From: Primulina eburnea
Taxonomy: Eukaryota; Streptophyta; Magnoliopsida; Lamiales; Gesneriaceae
DNA length: 64,000 bases
NCBI RefSeq assembly: GCF_022965805.1
Contig: NC_133104.1
Coordinates: 24,362,069 to 24,426,068, forward strand
Direction: 5' to 3'
Shown: positions 22,246-32,859 of the stretch, in pieces
How positions within the stretch are numbered: position 1 is the first letter of the stretch
Layout of the letters: each line of letters opens with the position of its first letter
Program-made: the position numbers and the translations under genes
The notes under the pieces: model-generated
What the model was told of the DNA's origin: nothing
The model's input: the letters and a program-made list of their open reading frames with translations, nothing else
The model's database searches: none

Positions 22246-23097
22246 TGATATGAATCTGGCCGGGCATGACGTGCTAATGATTGAAAGAAGATTCAAGGAT
22301 GCATTGCATGGACTCATGAGCGATCGAGAAGAGCTCGCAAGCAAGGTTCCAAGCCTTGAAGGAGTCGTGATGCATGGGATGCATGGGGGTGAGCTTGAAG
22401 GCCAAACGAATACCATTAAAAAAACGACCGAGTCTACACGGACCCCACCCGGACCTGGTCCGTGTCAGTCCTCCTTAAAGAATAGAATTACCGAGTCTAC
22501 ACGGACCCTTCCACGGACCTGTACACGGGGTCCGTGCCCTTTGATATATTTGGCGGAAATTACAGTGCCTACACGGACCCCATTCCGGACCCATAAACGG
22601 GGTCTGTGTCCGAAGATACCCGCGAAAATTTTGGTGCAGATTTGGTTCAGATTTTGTTTAGAAAATTATCTTTTGATATCTTTTGATTTTGTATCAATAT
22701 ATGCACGAATTTTATTGATGGTAAAGACATTATGAATTATTCATTTTTGAGTTTAATCATATTGATAGAGTTTTTCTCTTAATTTCAAAACTTGGCTTTG
22801 TATACACCTTTGTGTGTTTCTAAAATCAAACTTATCAAAGTTTAATACTTTGTGGCGTTTGTCGATTGTTCTTCACTCGAATTGTCAAAGACGAGTTCTT
22901 TGAAGGTTCGCTTGAATTTCGATTGTTTATCTTCGTTAATATTTGTTGCTAAATCCTTCGTGATTTAGAGGTGAATATTATACACTTACTTGTTCAAAAA
23001 GATCGGGACAACACAACCGTTTCTTTGTTTCATCTAATCGAGGGTGTGACTCCGTTTTTGAGAGCGTTTGTTTTTCGTGGTTCGAAGGATCGTATCA
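22246..23097 (+). mobile_element. 3' LTR (852 bp) of the RT-less element
   Basis: It carries the full version, including the stretch of about 53 bp deleted from the 5' LTR. It has its own copy of the CACGGACC array at 22433-22610 and is followed by the target duplication ATAGG. Confidence 0.92.
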
Positions 23098-23102
23098 ATA
23101 GG

Positions 23103-23489
23103 TGCTTTAAATTTTATTTAATATTTAATATTTGCTATACAACAATTTTTCACTTTATTGCTAATGTAATATATTGAAAAGAACCCATTAAACAAAAGTG
23201 AAAATGGAAAAAAAAAAAATAAATGAAATTTTTGAAAGGGATCGGTTATGGGTGTACGGAATGCGCAACAAAAGTTTTTTTTAGAAAATTAGAAAAAACT
23301 TGTGTGAAGCTGTCTCACGAGTCGTATTTGTGAGACGGATATCTTATTTGGGTCATCCATGAAAAAGTATTACTTTTTCAGCTAAGAGTATTACTTTTTA
23401 TTGTGAATATCAGTAGAGTTGACACGTCTTACATATTAGGATCCGTGAAACGGTCTCACATGAGATCCACTCTAGAAAATTTACAAGAG
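23103..23489. repeat. AT-rich DNA with a MITE-like inverted repeat at 23311-23476
   Basis: 23311-23476 starts TGTGTGAAGCTGTCTCAC and contains TTGTGAGACGGATAT. It ends with ATCCGTGAAACGGTCTCACAT, so its ends are imperfect inverted repeats of a GTGAGACCGTCTCAC-like core. I know this as a common short dispersed repeat of asterid genomes, from memory. The flanks 23103-23310 hold nothing I recognise. Confidence 0.55.
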
Positions 23490-24528
23490 CAAAAAGCAAG
23501 CACCCTTTACTAGTGTGTAGCAAATACTAAAAACACAAAATCATACATATTGTGCTTTAGAATTTTACCTATTAATCATAAGGATTGTTGATGGCTCCAA
23601 CTAAGTTGTCAAACAACTTAGCTCTTCAATTGTAGACAATCTACAAGATTCTTTTGAGCACTCTTTGCTCAATATCAAGCCCACCATCAACAAACTAGAA
23701 CCACCTTGCACTTGTACTAAGAAATGCATGACATTTTCATTGAGAAGTTTGCTTTCAAATCATCAAAAGTGAATAAACAAAATTTTACGAATAATGAAGA
23801 AGTTTCGGCCAAGGGGTTGCTTGGAGGATAATAGGAAAATTTTTCTTGGTGTTTGAAAAAGTTAAAGTGTATTTCAAAGGGAAAAAGTTAAAGTGTATTT
23901 CAAAGGCATGCTTGCCTTTAACTCAAAATGTTGACTTCTAACCTTTCACCTCCATAGCATGTTATTTGGGTTTATAACATGTACAAAGCCCATGGACTAA
24001 TTTTTAATATCTCAAACACATTTGAGATAAATAAAATCTTACTTAAATTTATTCAAACCCACTAGTTGAATAATTATTTCCATTTGAGCTATACAAGACC
24101 CAACGTTATTTAATTAATTCAACACTTGAATTAATTTAATTATATCGACTCTATTAGGTCCACTAGTATTTAATTAATTCAACAATTGAATTAATTTAAT
24201 TAAGTCCATAACAATGTTTATGAAGATCACAATTTTCAAATACATTATTTATTTGGCCAACTTTTATTTTAGGAGCACTTATACTAATTAAAAGTTATAT
24301 TCCCCATATAGAAGTCATACTTCTAATTTTCCTTGTACTTATAAACTCCTTTATAAGTCGTTCAACTTATTGAACTAATTTTCTTCTCAACGGGATCTGG
24401 AAAGCTAATACTTGTGTGACCCTCAATGATTTATTGATACAACTAGCAATGAGTTCACATCTCAATGTGATTCAAGACTAAACATGTCCTTATATGAGCA
24501 TACCCATTTGCTCCATTCTTACTTATCA
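23490..24528 (-). mobile_element. Reverse fragment of the LTR family at 7818-12640
   Basis: Read on the minus strand, it parallels 11560-12640 (TGGAGCCATCA, TTGAATTAATTAAATA and AACGGGATCTGGAAAGCTAA blocks are shared in reverse). It is cut at 24528 where another LTR opens. Confidence 0.65.
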
Positions 24529-25002
24529 TGTAAGGTCCAAAATTAAGACGACGTAATCCAACTGCATGCAAATATAGGGAAAATGAATAAATAGCAAATT
24601 AAATTGTTTTAATTGCTTAAATTGATTATTTTGACATGTTTATATGATTTTAAAGTAGTTTTCTACTTGAATGCATAAAAGTGTATTCTTATATATTATT
24701 CAAGTTACGATCGAGGAACGGAGACCGATGACTAAAAAATGAAAATTGTTTTTATTAAATAATTGTTTAAAATAAGGTTGATGCTTTTTATTATTCTTTT
24801 AAATAAGGAGTTTTTGGCTGATTTTATACGCCGGGACGTAATTTTTATCGTTATTCGATTTTCAACAAAAATACGAACGTTTTGACAACTCGGCTAATAA
24901 TTTCACAAACTTTCCTAAACGAAATAATTTTTAAATGCATAATTTAAAACGCCTGCTTATTCGTTTTCTTAAAACATGCTAGAGTTTTTTTTATTTTTTT
25001 TC
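24529..25002 (+). mobile_element. 5' fragment of a Tekay-like LTR
   Basis: It opens TGTAAGGTCCAAAATTAAG and contains ACGTTTTGACAACTCGGCTAA, which recurs in reverse near 38530-38550. So this piece and the LTR at 25003-38870 are the same family in opposite orientation, meeting at a T/A-rich seam near 24990-25002. Confidence 0.65.
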
Positions 25003-25653
25003 ATACCTCACATAGCATTCGGCCGAACCATAAAATATTTTTGACATTATTTTAAAATAAATCAACCAACTATAATTTGAAAACCAGAGTAAATACTTTA
25101 GCATAAAATTATCCAACATTTTACTCAACCTAAAAATAACATTTGAAAAGTATAGCCCGTAATATAACCTCTCAAAAATATCTCATAACATAAATAAAAG
25201 TCATAAAAATATCATTAACATCACTTCAAATCAAAAATCATAACTAGTGCGGAAAACTAGAGTCGGTCCTCGGGTTATGTGCATCTTTAGTCCAGCAAAT
25301 TCAACCATCAAGACCTTCATAAACATTATTATCATAAACACCTGAATCAATCACACCTAGTGAGTCTCAAGAATCAACACACCATAATCTTGATAACAAG
25401 TAATACATATACAAAACGCACGCACCGTAAAAATACTTGTACTTAAAATATCGTTTTCATGAATATGCATAAACTTTAAACAATAACATTTTCCTAAACA
25501 TTTTTGTAAGGCCCAAGAATTTAATTACTGTAATCAGACGTTGATTAATTGACAGAATTGAGGTTATAGGAACTCAAATGAAGAAGCAGGGCATCGTTAT
25601 ATTATAAGGCAATATGTTGGACCGAACATCTTAAGATGTTAGACCGAACATCT

Positions 25654-25826
25654 CGCGCCCGAGCGGTAGAAAAGAACCGCCCGAGCGCCAATTTTACTTC
25701 TTGGACAGAAAGTATGGCGCCCGAGCGGTAATTTGTGACCGTCCGAGCGCCAGGAGATGTTCGGTTGAGGATCTGGACAGAAACTTCCGCGCCCGAGCGG
25801 TAATTTGTGACCGCCCGAGCACGAGT
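25654..25826. repeat. CpG-rich palindromic array, GCGCCCGAGCGGT type
   Basis: Pairs of GCGCCCGAGCGGTA and ACCGCCCGAGCGC, separated by about 7-10 bp, form near-inverted repeats. Three such pairs alternate with spacers containing ATGTTCGG or TGGACAGAAA. The array ends about 50 bp before the TA tract. Confidence 0.85.
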
Positions 25827-25871
25827 CATGCAGGATGAAAAGTTGCCACGTTTCCCTTAGCATGCGATTTG

Positions 25872-25877
<6 letters not shown>

Positions 25878-25933
<56 letters not shown>
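25878..25933. repeat. (TA)n microsatellite at the presumed TATA position
   Basis: About 28 TA units stand between the CpG-rich array and the GTAAGT donor-like site, just where related LTRs have a short AT-rich core such as ATGAATATATTATG. The same arrangement occurs in reverse at 55188-55237. Confidence 0.9.
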
Positions 25934-25934
<1 letters not shown>

Positions 25935-26620
25935 CAAACGTATTTTTCAGAGAGAAAAGAAAAGGGAAACCGAAGGGAAACGCTGGGATAATTGTTGTTT
26001 TTTTGCGATTTGAGTATAGCACCGAGTTCCTAGCGACGAGAGCTTCAACTGGACGTAAGTTTTACTACGTTTTGATATGATTTGAAATTATGATGTTGTT
26101 GGAATTGAATACACGTCATATATGATGTTCTTGACATGTTAGACATCATAGAATCAAAGTCAGATTAAGAAACGGACTGATTATGGAATTGTTATGAATT
26201 TTGGAGTTGAATTGATATCAGAATTGTATCATTATCAAGTATGAGATGTTAGAATTGATACCTGACTGATATGATATTACTGGGTATATTGAGATGATGA
26301 CGTTATGCTGTTGAAACGAAATTTGATTGAGTTCTGATTATATCCAGTACTGATTGAGTGGTGTATTAATACCGTACCCTCGATATTGTTATTGTCAGGT
26401 TGAGTATTGACAGGCTTTGAGTTCGAGACTTCGACAGAGTCAGAATAACAGAACGACATGTATAAATTAATGTTGAGTTGGGATTGCACAACTCGAGTAA
26501 GGTTTGACTCGAGTTTTCTTAAATCACATACTGTAGTTTATTGCCTTGATTTGCATTGATATTTGCAATTAATGAGATTGATATGTGTGGGCTATTGATT
26601 CATAGCCAATGTATGTGTTG

Positions 26621-26780
26621 ACTGCTGATTCGCTAGTCATTGGCTGAGTCGTCTAGTTACTGGCTGATTCGTCTAGTTAGTGGCTGAGTCGCTTAGTCAC
26701 CGGCTGATTCGTCTAGTTATTGGCTGATTCGTCAAGTCCTTGGCTGATTCATCAATTCTGTGGCCGATTCGCCCAGATAC
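26621..26780 (+). repeat. Eight tandem copies of a 20-bp unit (TGGCTGATTCGTCTAGTTAN)
   Basis: The period is exactly 20 bp for eight copies. TGGCTGATTCG or TGGCTGAGTCG heads each unit and the second half varies. It lies in the presumed transcribed part of the LTR. Related LTRs (31000, 37500, 48300) lack it. Confidence 0.85.
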
Positions 26781-27062
26781 TGGATATATGAATTATATCG
26801 ATGCCGTTTAGGAGTTGATTCATTCCTATCGACTGAGATTCGATATATTTATCATTATTCAGACACCGAGATCCCTAGATTAGGATTGTGTCGAGTCTGA
26901 GACGACGCGTCGGTTGAGTCGAGTCTGAGACGATATGTTGATTTACATTGTTTATATCATTCATGTTTGTTGAGTTGCTACATGTGATGATATAGTATTT
27001 ATGCTTTTATATATGTTTTTATATGATTGCATGTTTACATTGTTTATACTGGGATTTATTCT

Positions 27063-27118
27063 CACCGGAGTTATCCGGCTGTTGTCTTGTTTTGTATGTG
27101 TGCATGACAACAGGTGGG
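27063..27118 (+). promoter_or_regulatory. Conserved LTR block with two inverted repeats
   Basis: CCGGAGTTATCCGG is followed by CTGTTGTC, a loop of about 20, then GACAACAGGTGGG. The same block occurs at 31170-31224, 37680-37735 and 48563-48618 (plus), and at 39160-39217, 45346-45403 and 53744-53802 (minus). It is the best-conserved segment among these LTRs. It could be an RNA structure in the transcript leader. Confidence 0.75.
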
Positions 27119-29726
27119 GCTGGATCAGGGTCAAGAAGAGGATGAGAGAAGACAGTTAGCGTGGAGATCCGGACTTAGAAGTAGATCTGTTATATCACCT
27201 GAGGTGTCGTGAAGAAACAGTAGTTATTATGATTTATCGTTGTACAGGACTTATACTTAGATCTGAGTAATGATCTTGTAAATGAGATATGACTTATTTC
27301 ATATGCTGCGTACTCTTGAAATTAAAAAAAAAATTTAGACCCTGTTTATTTTAATTGATTAATTATTCCCAAAAAGTGATTAAGAATTGAATTAAGTTCG
27401 GGTCCTCACAATTTTCATGATGCATAAACTTTAAATAAAAACATTTTCATAATAATGCATCAACTTTAAGCGTAAACATTTCCATAACCTTTTCATAAAC
27501 ATTTTCATAAACATTTTCGTAAATATTTTCATATCATCGTAAATATATTCATTTGAACCTGCATAACTTGGACCTCAATATTTTTCTTTTCCTCATTCTT
27601 AACATGTATTCTTTCATCATGATCATTAATATTTTTCTTTTTTATTGAATTCAGCGTTAATTGTGACTTTCCTCAATCCTCAAAAGTCTATGGATCCATC
27701 TACATGAAACCACAGCAATGGACGATGGGGACATCAGCGACATAAGATCAGTCAACTGAGCCTTGGCCTATCCTCAATCATATCCTCATATCATCATTAG
27801 TCGATGGATCCATCTACATGAAACCATAGTACTGGGCGGCGGGGACATCGACGAAAATCTCGTCAACTGAGCCTTGGTCTATCCTCTTTTGAATAGAAAT
27901 ACGATCGTCGGGGATCGCTCTGGGGCCTTTTCCCATAAATGGGCTCTCTCTGGGCCTTCTCCCCTCACGATATTCCCATTCTTACCTCAAATCTCATAAC
28001 CTCAATAGTCACAATTACTTCACTTCCTTCAACGTTTTACATTCTTATCACTTTATAAAAATCATGCATTTAATATCTTTTTCCTTTTAAAAACAAGCAT
28101 GCAACATTTCTTTTAACGTTATCGTTTTCTCATAAAAATCCATAAATATTTTAAAAGAAACCTTTTAACATATAAAAATCCATAATTCTTTTAAATAAAT
28201 ATTTCAACATCATAAAAATTTAAAATATGCATTTAAATCATAAACATTTTAACATATTAAATCATAACCTTTTAAAATGACATTTTGACATAATAAATCG
28301 TAAACATTTAAAATGACATAATAAATCATAAACATTTAAAATAAATGTCATAAAAATTCATAAACATTTGGAATAATCATATTAGCATATAAAACTACAT
28401 TCAGGACACTGTCATGACGTTTACTAATTTCTAAGTATAAAAAGACCGTTTTACCCCTGGACGTAAAATTTCACGTTTTTGACTTTTTCTTAATTTCAAT
28501 GACTCTAACATGTCACAAATAATTATTTAAGCTTATATAATTTTCTCGTATTTTTATTTAGCTTAAATCGAGAACTTTTATAATTAGTCTTTAAATAAGA
28601 CATATTAACGCGTTTTAGTCCCGAATTAAACCAAACTTAATATAAAATTCTCCAATTAAAAAATTAGAATTTTAATAATTATTTGAGCTTAAATATAATT
28701 TTCCCTAATTTTATAAAACATAAAACTTGACGTTTCAATTAACTCGTTAATTAGCGTTTCGTGCGGCGATTAATCCCGAATAAATCCAAAACTCATTATT
28801 TTGATCCCAAATTTTAACCAATTTTATTCTACCCTTCCAAGTCATGAGCCACCCCCGTGGACCCATGGATTCAATTTTAGCCTTTTAATTTTCGTTTTTG
28901 ACACACTAACGAACCCACCGAGCCATTTCCCGATTTACTCGAGCCACGCCCAAGCTACCTTGAGCCAAAACCTAGAAAACCAACCTAGGGACCCTACTGA
29001 CCAAGCCCAGCCCAAAAACCCAGCCCTGGCCCGCACAAAAACTTGCTGTAACTCGGCCCATATTTCTGCATGTGTGTGTGTGTGTTCTTCCTTGTATGTC
29101 TAGGACTCGTAACCCAACTAGGACTCTCCCAGCCGAGCCACCACTGAGCCCACATGACCCTCAACATCCCTGGACCACGCCCAGACCAAACCCCTTGGAA
29201 CCCCAAGCTCGAAGCACCTGAATCAAAGAACACCAGCTGCGCGACTTGCTTCTCCTCACGGTTCCTACTTTTTCTTCGAGCCAGCAGCAACCCAGCCGCC
29301 CCAACCCCTAGTCCGACCCCTGTCCATGACCCTTGGACCCTGATGGACCTACCTTGAGCCACCTAGCCCCAGCAGCGAGCCCCCTTGGCTGCTGTCATCT
29401 TCACAGATCCGGCGAGGAGTCCCTTCTCCATGGGACTCCTCCTTGGCTGCACGCGAGGGGTCCTTTCCTGACCCTGACCCAAGTCCCTTAGGACCCAACA
29501 CCCTTACCAGGTAGAGCCCCTAAGTCCCATGCACAAGAACGAGGCAACAAGACACATACATGCACAAAAACCTTCAACTCACACAAACCTTCAACTCTCG
29601 GCCCCCCTTTTTCTTGATTTCTCTCGGCTATTCCAGCTTGATTTAATCATGTTGCAGCGTTTTGTGTGTGTTTCTAGTACCCTAAAATGTGTGCAAAACA
29701 CCCTTAATCCATACCTTAACCATGGC

Positions 29727-31514
29727 TGTAAGCCCAAGATTATATTACTGTAATCAGAAATCATTAATTGATAAAATGATGTGATTATAGAAGGAAAATA
29801 CCGAGAAAGCCAAGATGAAGACATGTATTATGTGCGAGGACAAAACACCTCGCGCATATGCGCGAGAAGAGGCGCGCATATGCACGAGCATGGCAGAAGA
29901 CCTCGCGCATATGCGCGAGAGAGGGCGTGCATATGCGCGAGTATGTGAAGAGAAGAAATGCTAAGACAGTAGGTCTCGCGCATATGCGCTCAGACAGGGC
30001 GTGCATATGCGTGAGCAGTTGAAGTGTTATGTGACAAGACAGTAGGTCTCGTGCATATGCGCCATTGAGGGTCGCGCATATGCGCGAGACGTGCAATACA
30101 AAGAAGTTGGCCACTTGTCCTAGCCATGAATATATTATGTAAGTTCTCCTTTTTCTTCAGAATTACATCAAGGAAACGAGATCCGCCCGTCTGATTTTCA
30201 AGTCTTCTCAGATTTTAGAATTGTGATTTCACGAGATCCGCCTGTCTGATTTACGATCCGAATTTAGTAACGTGTTTCTCTCGACAAAGGCTTCACACGG
30301 ACGTAAGTTTTCTTGTTTTTTGTTATGGTTTGAAAATATGATATTGAAGGAATCACGATATGATGTATATTATGTATTTTTGAGATTGTAGTAATTGTAT
30401 AATCCAAACCAGATCGGAGAACAGATACCATATGAAATTTTTATGATTTTCAGATGTGATTTGATTGAGATTATATAGATTTGGTATCAGATTGTGTTGT
30501 TGATTGATTATGAGTTATAGAGATTGAAGTCTATTGATATTGTATTGCCGGTATTTCGAAATTGTACCGTTATACCGTCAGAATTTGATAAGATTGAGAT
30601 GTCTTGTTTGAATGGAATAGTGATATTGTATTTCTAGAATATGTCATGCCAGATTGGTATTGAAGACTTTGAAGACAGAGCAAAGCCAAAACCCGAAAAG
30701 AAATGTATAAATCAATGTTAACCGGGAGATACGACTCGAGTTTCCCAAAACCACATACTTGCTTGTTATTGTTTTAATACCTTTGTACTACTTGAATGTG
30801 TATGCTTATTCTATTGATTTATAGATAAGCAGAGAATAGAAGATAGATATCGAGAACGAGTCTTTGGCAGATGTGCCTAGTCTTCGGCAGAGGTGCCAAG
30901 ACACTAGATGTTTGGTTTATATTGTTGTGCTTAGGAGTAGATCGACTCCTATTGCAGAGATTCAATATAATGTGCCAACGTCCGGGAACCGGGATCCCTA
31001 GACTAGAGAAGATTCGAGTCAGAGATTAAGAGTCAAAGAGTTTGATTTATAGTTTTATATCGATTCATGTCTTTTTGATTTGATACATGTTATTGATATC
31101 TGTTATATGCTTTTTTATATGTTTATATGAAATGCATGTATACGTTTTTTATACTGGGAATTATATTCTCACCGGAGTTATCCGGCTGTTGTTGTGTTTG
31201 TATGTATGCATGACAACAGGTGGGAAAAGATCTGGGTTAAGAAGAGGATCTCAAGATTAGAGTGGAGATCCGGACTTAGAAGTAGATTTGATTTTCAGCA
31301 CTTGATGTAGTTGTTGAACACTAGCTGATTATGATTTTATTCTGTATAAGACTTGTGCTTCGGATCATGTGTATATATTGCACTTGAGTTGTAAATGAAA
31401 TAAGATTATCTGTGATATGTTGCGCACTTATGTCTTTTTTTTTTAAAAAAAATTTAGACCCAATACAATTAATTGATCCAATTAACCCCAGAAGATGAAT
31501 TAGGTTCGGGTCCC
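29727..31514 (+). mobile_element. 5' LTR (about 1.79 kb), GCGCATATGCGC family
   Basis: It opens TGTAAGCCCAAG and ends near TTCGGGTCCC. It includes the CpG-rich array 29849-30089, the donor-like ACGTAAGTTTT at 30301-30311, and the conserved block 31170-31224. A stretch of AGGATT/TTGTAGTTGTTG sequence then leads to the LTR end. The terminal CTCACA and following primer-binding site are missing, apparently in a deletion of some tens of bp. Confidence 0.88.
29849..30089. repeat. CpG-rich palindromic array, CTCGCGCATATGCGCGAG type
   Basis: The unit CTCGCGCATATGCGCGAG is a perfect 18-bp palindrome. About eight perfect or decayed units occur, spaced by GAAGAGGG, CATGGCAGAAGAC or GACAGTAGGT spacers. 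A more decayed sister copy lies at 36348-36592. Confidence 0.9.
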
Positions 31515-31677
31515 TAATACATGCTAGCATCACATAATGTTTTACTGCTTTAATACATGTTTACCTGATTATCTGATTTGATTGGAAATGTGTATTATTG
31601 GAAAATGAATCAGACCCGATTCTTGATCAGAGGTAAGATGATCAGAGGAGTACTGAGACAAATTTGTCAGATTTGAT

Positions 31678-31699
31678 TACTAACCTTTTTGATAATTAG
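31678..31699 (+). promoter_or_regulatory. Splice-acceptor-like site directly before gag
   Basis: A perfect branch-point motif TACTAAC (31678-31684), a T-rich stretch and TTAG lie two bases before the gag ATG (31702). Comparable sites stand at 49146-49167 in the related element and, in reverse, at 44719-44739. Confidence 0.5.
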
Positions 31700-31701
31700 A
31701 T

Positions 31702-32457
31702 ATGCCTCCTCGAAGAATTCCGGAACAGGGTAGTAACTCAACTAATCCGATGGATGTCACAGAAACCCCGATGGAAACATTACTGAAGAGATTTCAGTCG
31801 TTTAAACCGCCGAATCTGAAAGGAACTGAGAAATCAGTTGACTGTGAGAGCTGGCTTGATGACGTTGAGATGTTGTTTGAATCCCTTGACTATACAGATG
31901 AGCGAAGAGTTAGACTGTTTAGATTGATTGGGCACCAATTGCATGACGTTGCAAAGAATTGGTGGCTTACGACAAAGAGAGCATTGGAGCATCGAGGTAC
32001 AGTTATTACTTGGAAAATATTTAAGACTGAATTTTATCAAAGATTTTTCCCAGCATCGTACAGAAAAGACAAGGGTCCAGAGTTTGCTAATCTGAGACAG
32101 GGTCAACTGAATATTGAAGAATATGCGGCCAAGTTCTCTACCTTGTTACGATTTGCTCCTCATGTTTCTGAGAATGATGAAGATGTTGCTGATCAGTTTA
32201 TCAATGGGCTGAATCCTGAGATCTTTACACTGGTAAATACCAGAAGACCAAATAATTTTGCTGATGCTTTGAACAGAGCCAAAGGAGCTGAAGCGGGCTT
32301 GATTATGCAGAAAGGAGCTTCGTATGTGGCACCAGTACCGAAACAACAACAACCTTCCCCTCAGTTCCACCAACCCCCTCCCATATTCGAGACTGGCAGT
32401 AGCAGCAGCGGGAAGAAAGATCATTTGAAAGCCCGAGGGAAAAAGTTTAAGAAGTAA
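31702..32457 (+). pseudogene. gag of the 29727-38033 chromovirus, 251 codons then a stop
   Basis: The start MPPRRIPEQGS and the motifs CESWLDDVEMLFESL, VAKNWWLTTKRALEHRG and INGLNPEIF are the retrotransposon gag core that builds the virus-like particle. The frame ends at a TAA in the basic, Ser-rich linker before the zinc knuckle. The following stretch (32458-32830) keeps a recognisable but shifted knuckle relic (ICRQQ.HFARIC-like, out of frame). The core alone is complete, but nucleic-acid binding is lost, so it is classed as broken. Confidence 0.85.
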
Positions 32458-32859
32458 GGTAGCAGTTCATCTAGCTCCAGTGGTTCACGACAGAGCCAGA
32501 GTTATACCGGGTCTATTTCAGAACTTGTGGAGGAAGACATCCCACAGAACAATGCCAAAGAGTAATTTGGTAGTTGAAACATCTGCAGACAGCAGGAACA
32601 TTTTGCCAGAATTTGTCCACAACGAGGTTATCAACGATCTCAGGGAGCAGAATCATCTGGATCAGTGGCTCAGCCTGATAGACGATCATCTGATGTTCAT
32701 TCATTCCATCCAGCAACTGCCCAGTCACAGCCGAGGCCAAGAGGAAGCCAAACTGTTAGCCAGCCTCCGAGACAGCAGGTCAGAGTGTTTGCTTTGACTG
32801 AAGAACATGCCTAGGAAGCACCTGATGATGTAGTTGCAGGCAACTATTCCCTTTGTGGT

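Larger units (their letters stand above)
18620..23097 (+). mobile_element. Complete but RT-less Ty3/gypsy-derived LTR element (4478 bp)
   Basis: The LTRs open TGATATGAATC and close with ATCGCATCA/ATCGTATCA. The 5-bp target duplication ATAGG is perfect (18615-18619 and 23098-23102). The interior has a primer-binding site, a gag-like frame, a relic of the pre-RT linker, and a relic of integrase, but no reverse transcriptase or RNase H. It is a deletion derivative, moved by another element's proteins. The LTRs share the CACGGACC...GGTCCGTG array with the LTR at 1587-4354 although the rest of the two LTRs is unrelated. Confidence 0.92.
25505..27410 (+). mobile_element. Solo LTR (1906 bp), CCCGAGCGG family
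   Basis: It runs TGTAAGGCCCAAG to GGGTCCTCACA with perfect target duplication ATTTT (25500-25504, 27411-27415). No interior remains, so it arose by LTR-LTR recombination. In order it holds a CpG-rich array (25654-25826), a TA microsatellite (25878-25933), a GTAAGT donor-like site (26055), a 20-bp tandem repeat (26621-26780), and the conserved two-hairpin block (27063-27118). Its closest relative is the solo LTR at 53449-55590. Confidence 0.92.

Noticed and set aside
25003..25504. Independent short element between the forward LTR piece and the solo LTR
   Set aside because: Its sequence continues across the solo LTR after one ATTTT copy is removed, so it is part of the larger minus-strand LTR.
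28801..29362. Overlapping sense (100 and 67 codons) and antisense (122 codons) frames rich in proline or glycine
   Set aside because: They sit in GC-richer LTR sequence of the split minus-strand LTR, have no recognisable motif, and contain a GT microsatellite.
29849..30089. Regularly spaced short repeats that could suggest a CRISPR-like array
   Set aside because: The DNA is plant nuclear, the units are palindromic and unequal, the spacers recur, and the same array sits in both LTRs of one element.
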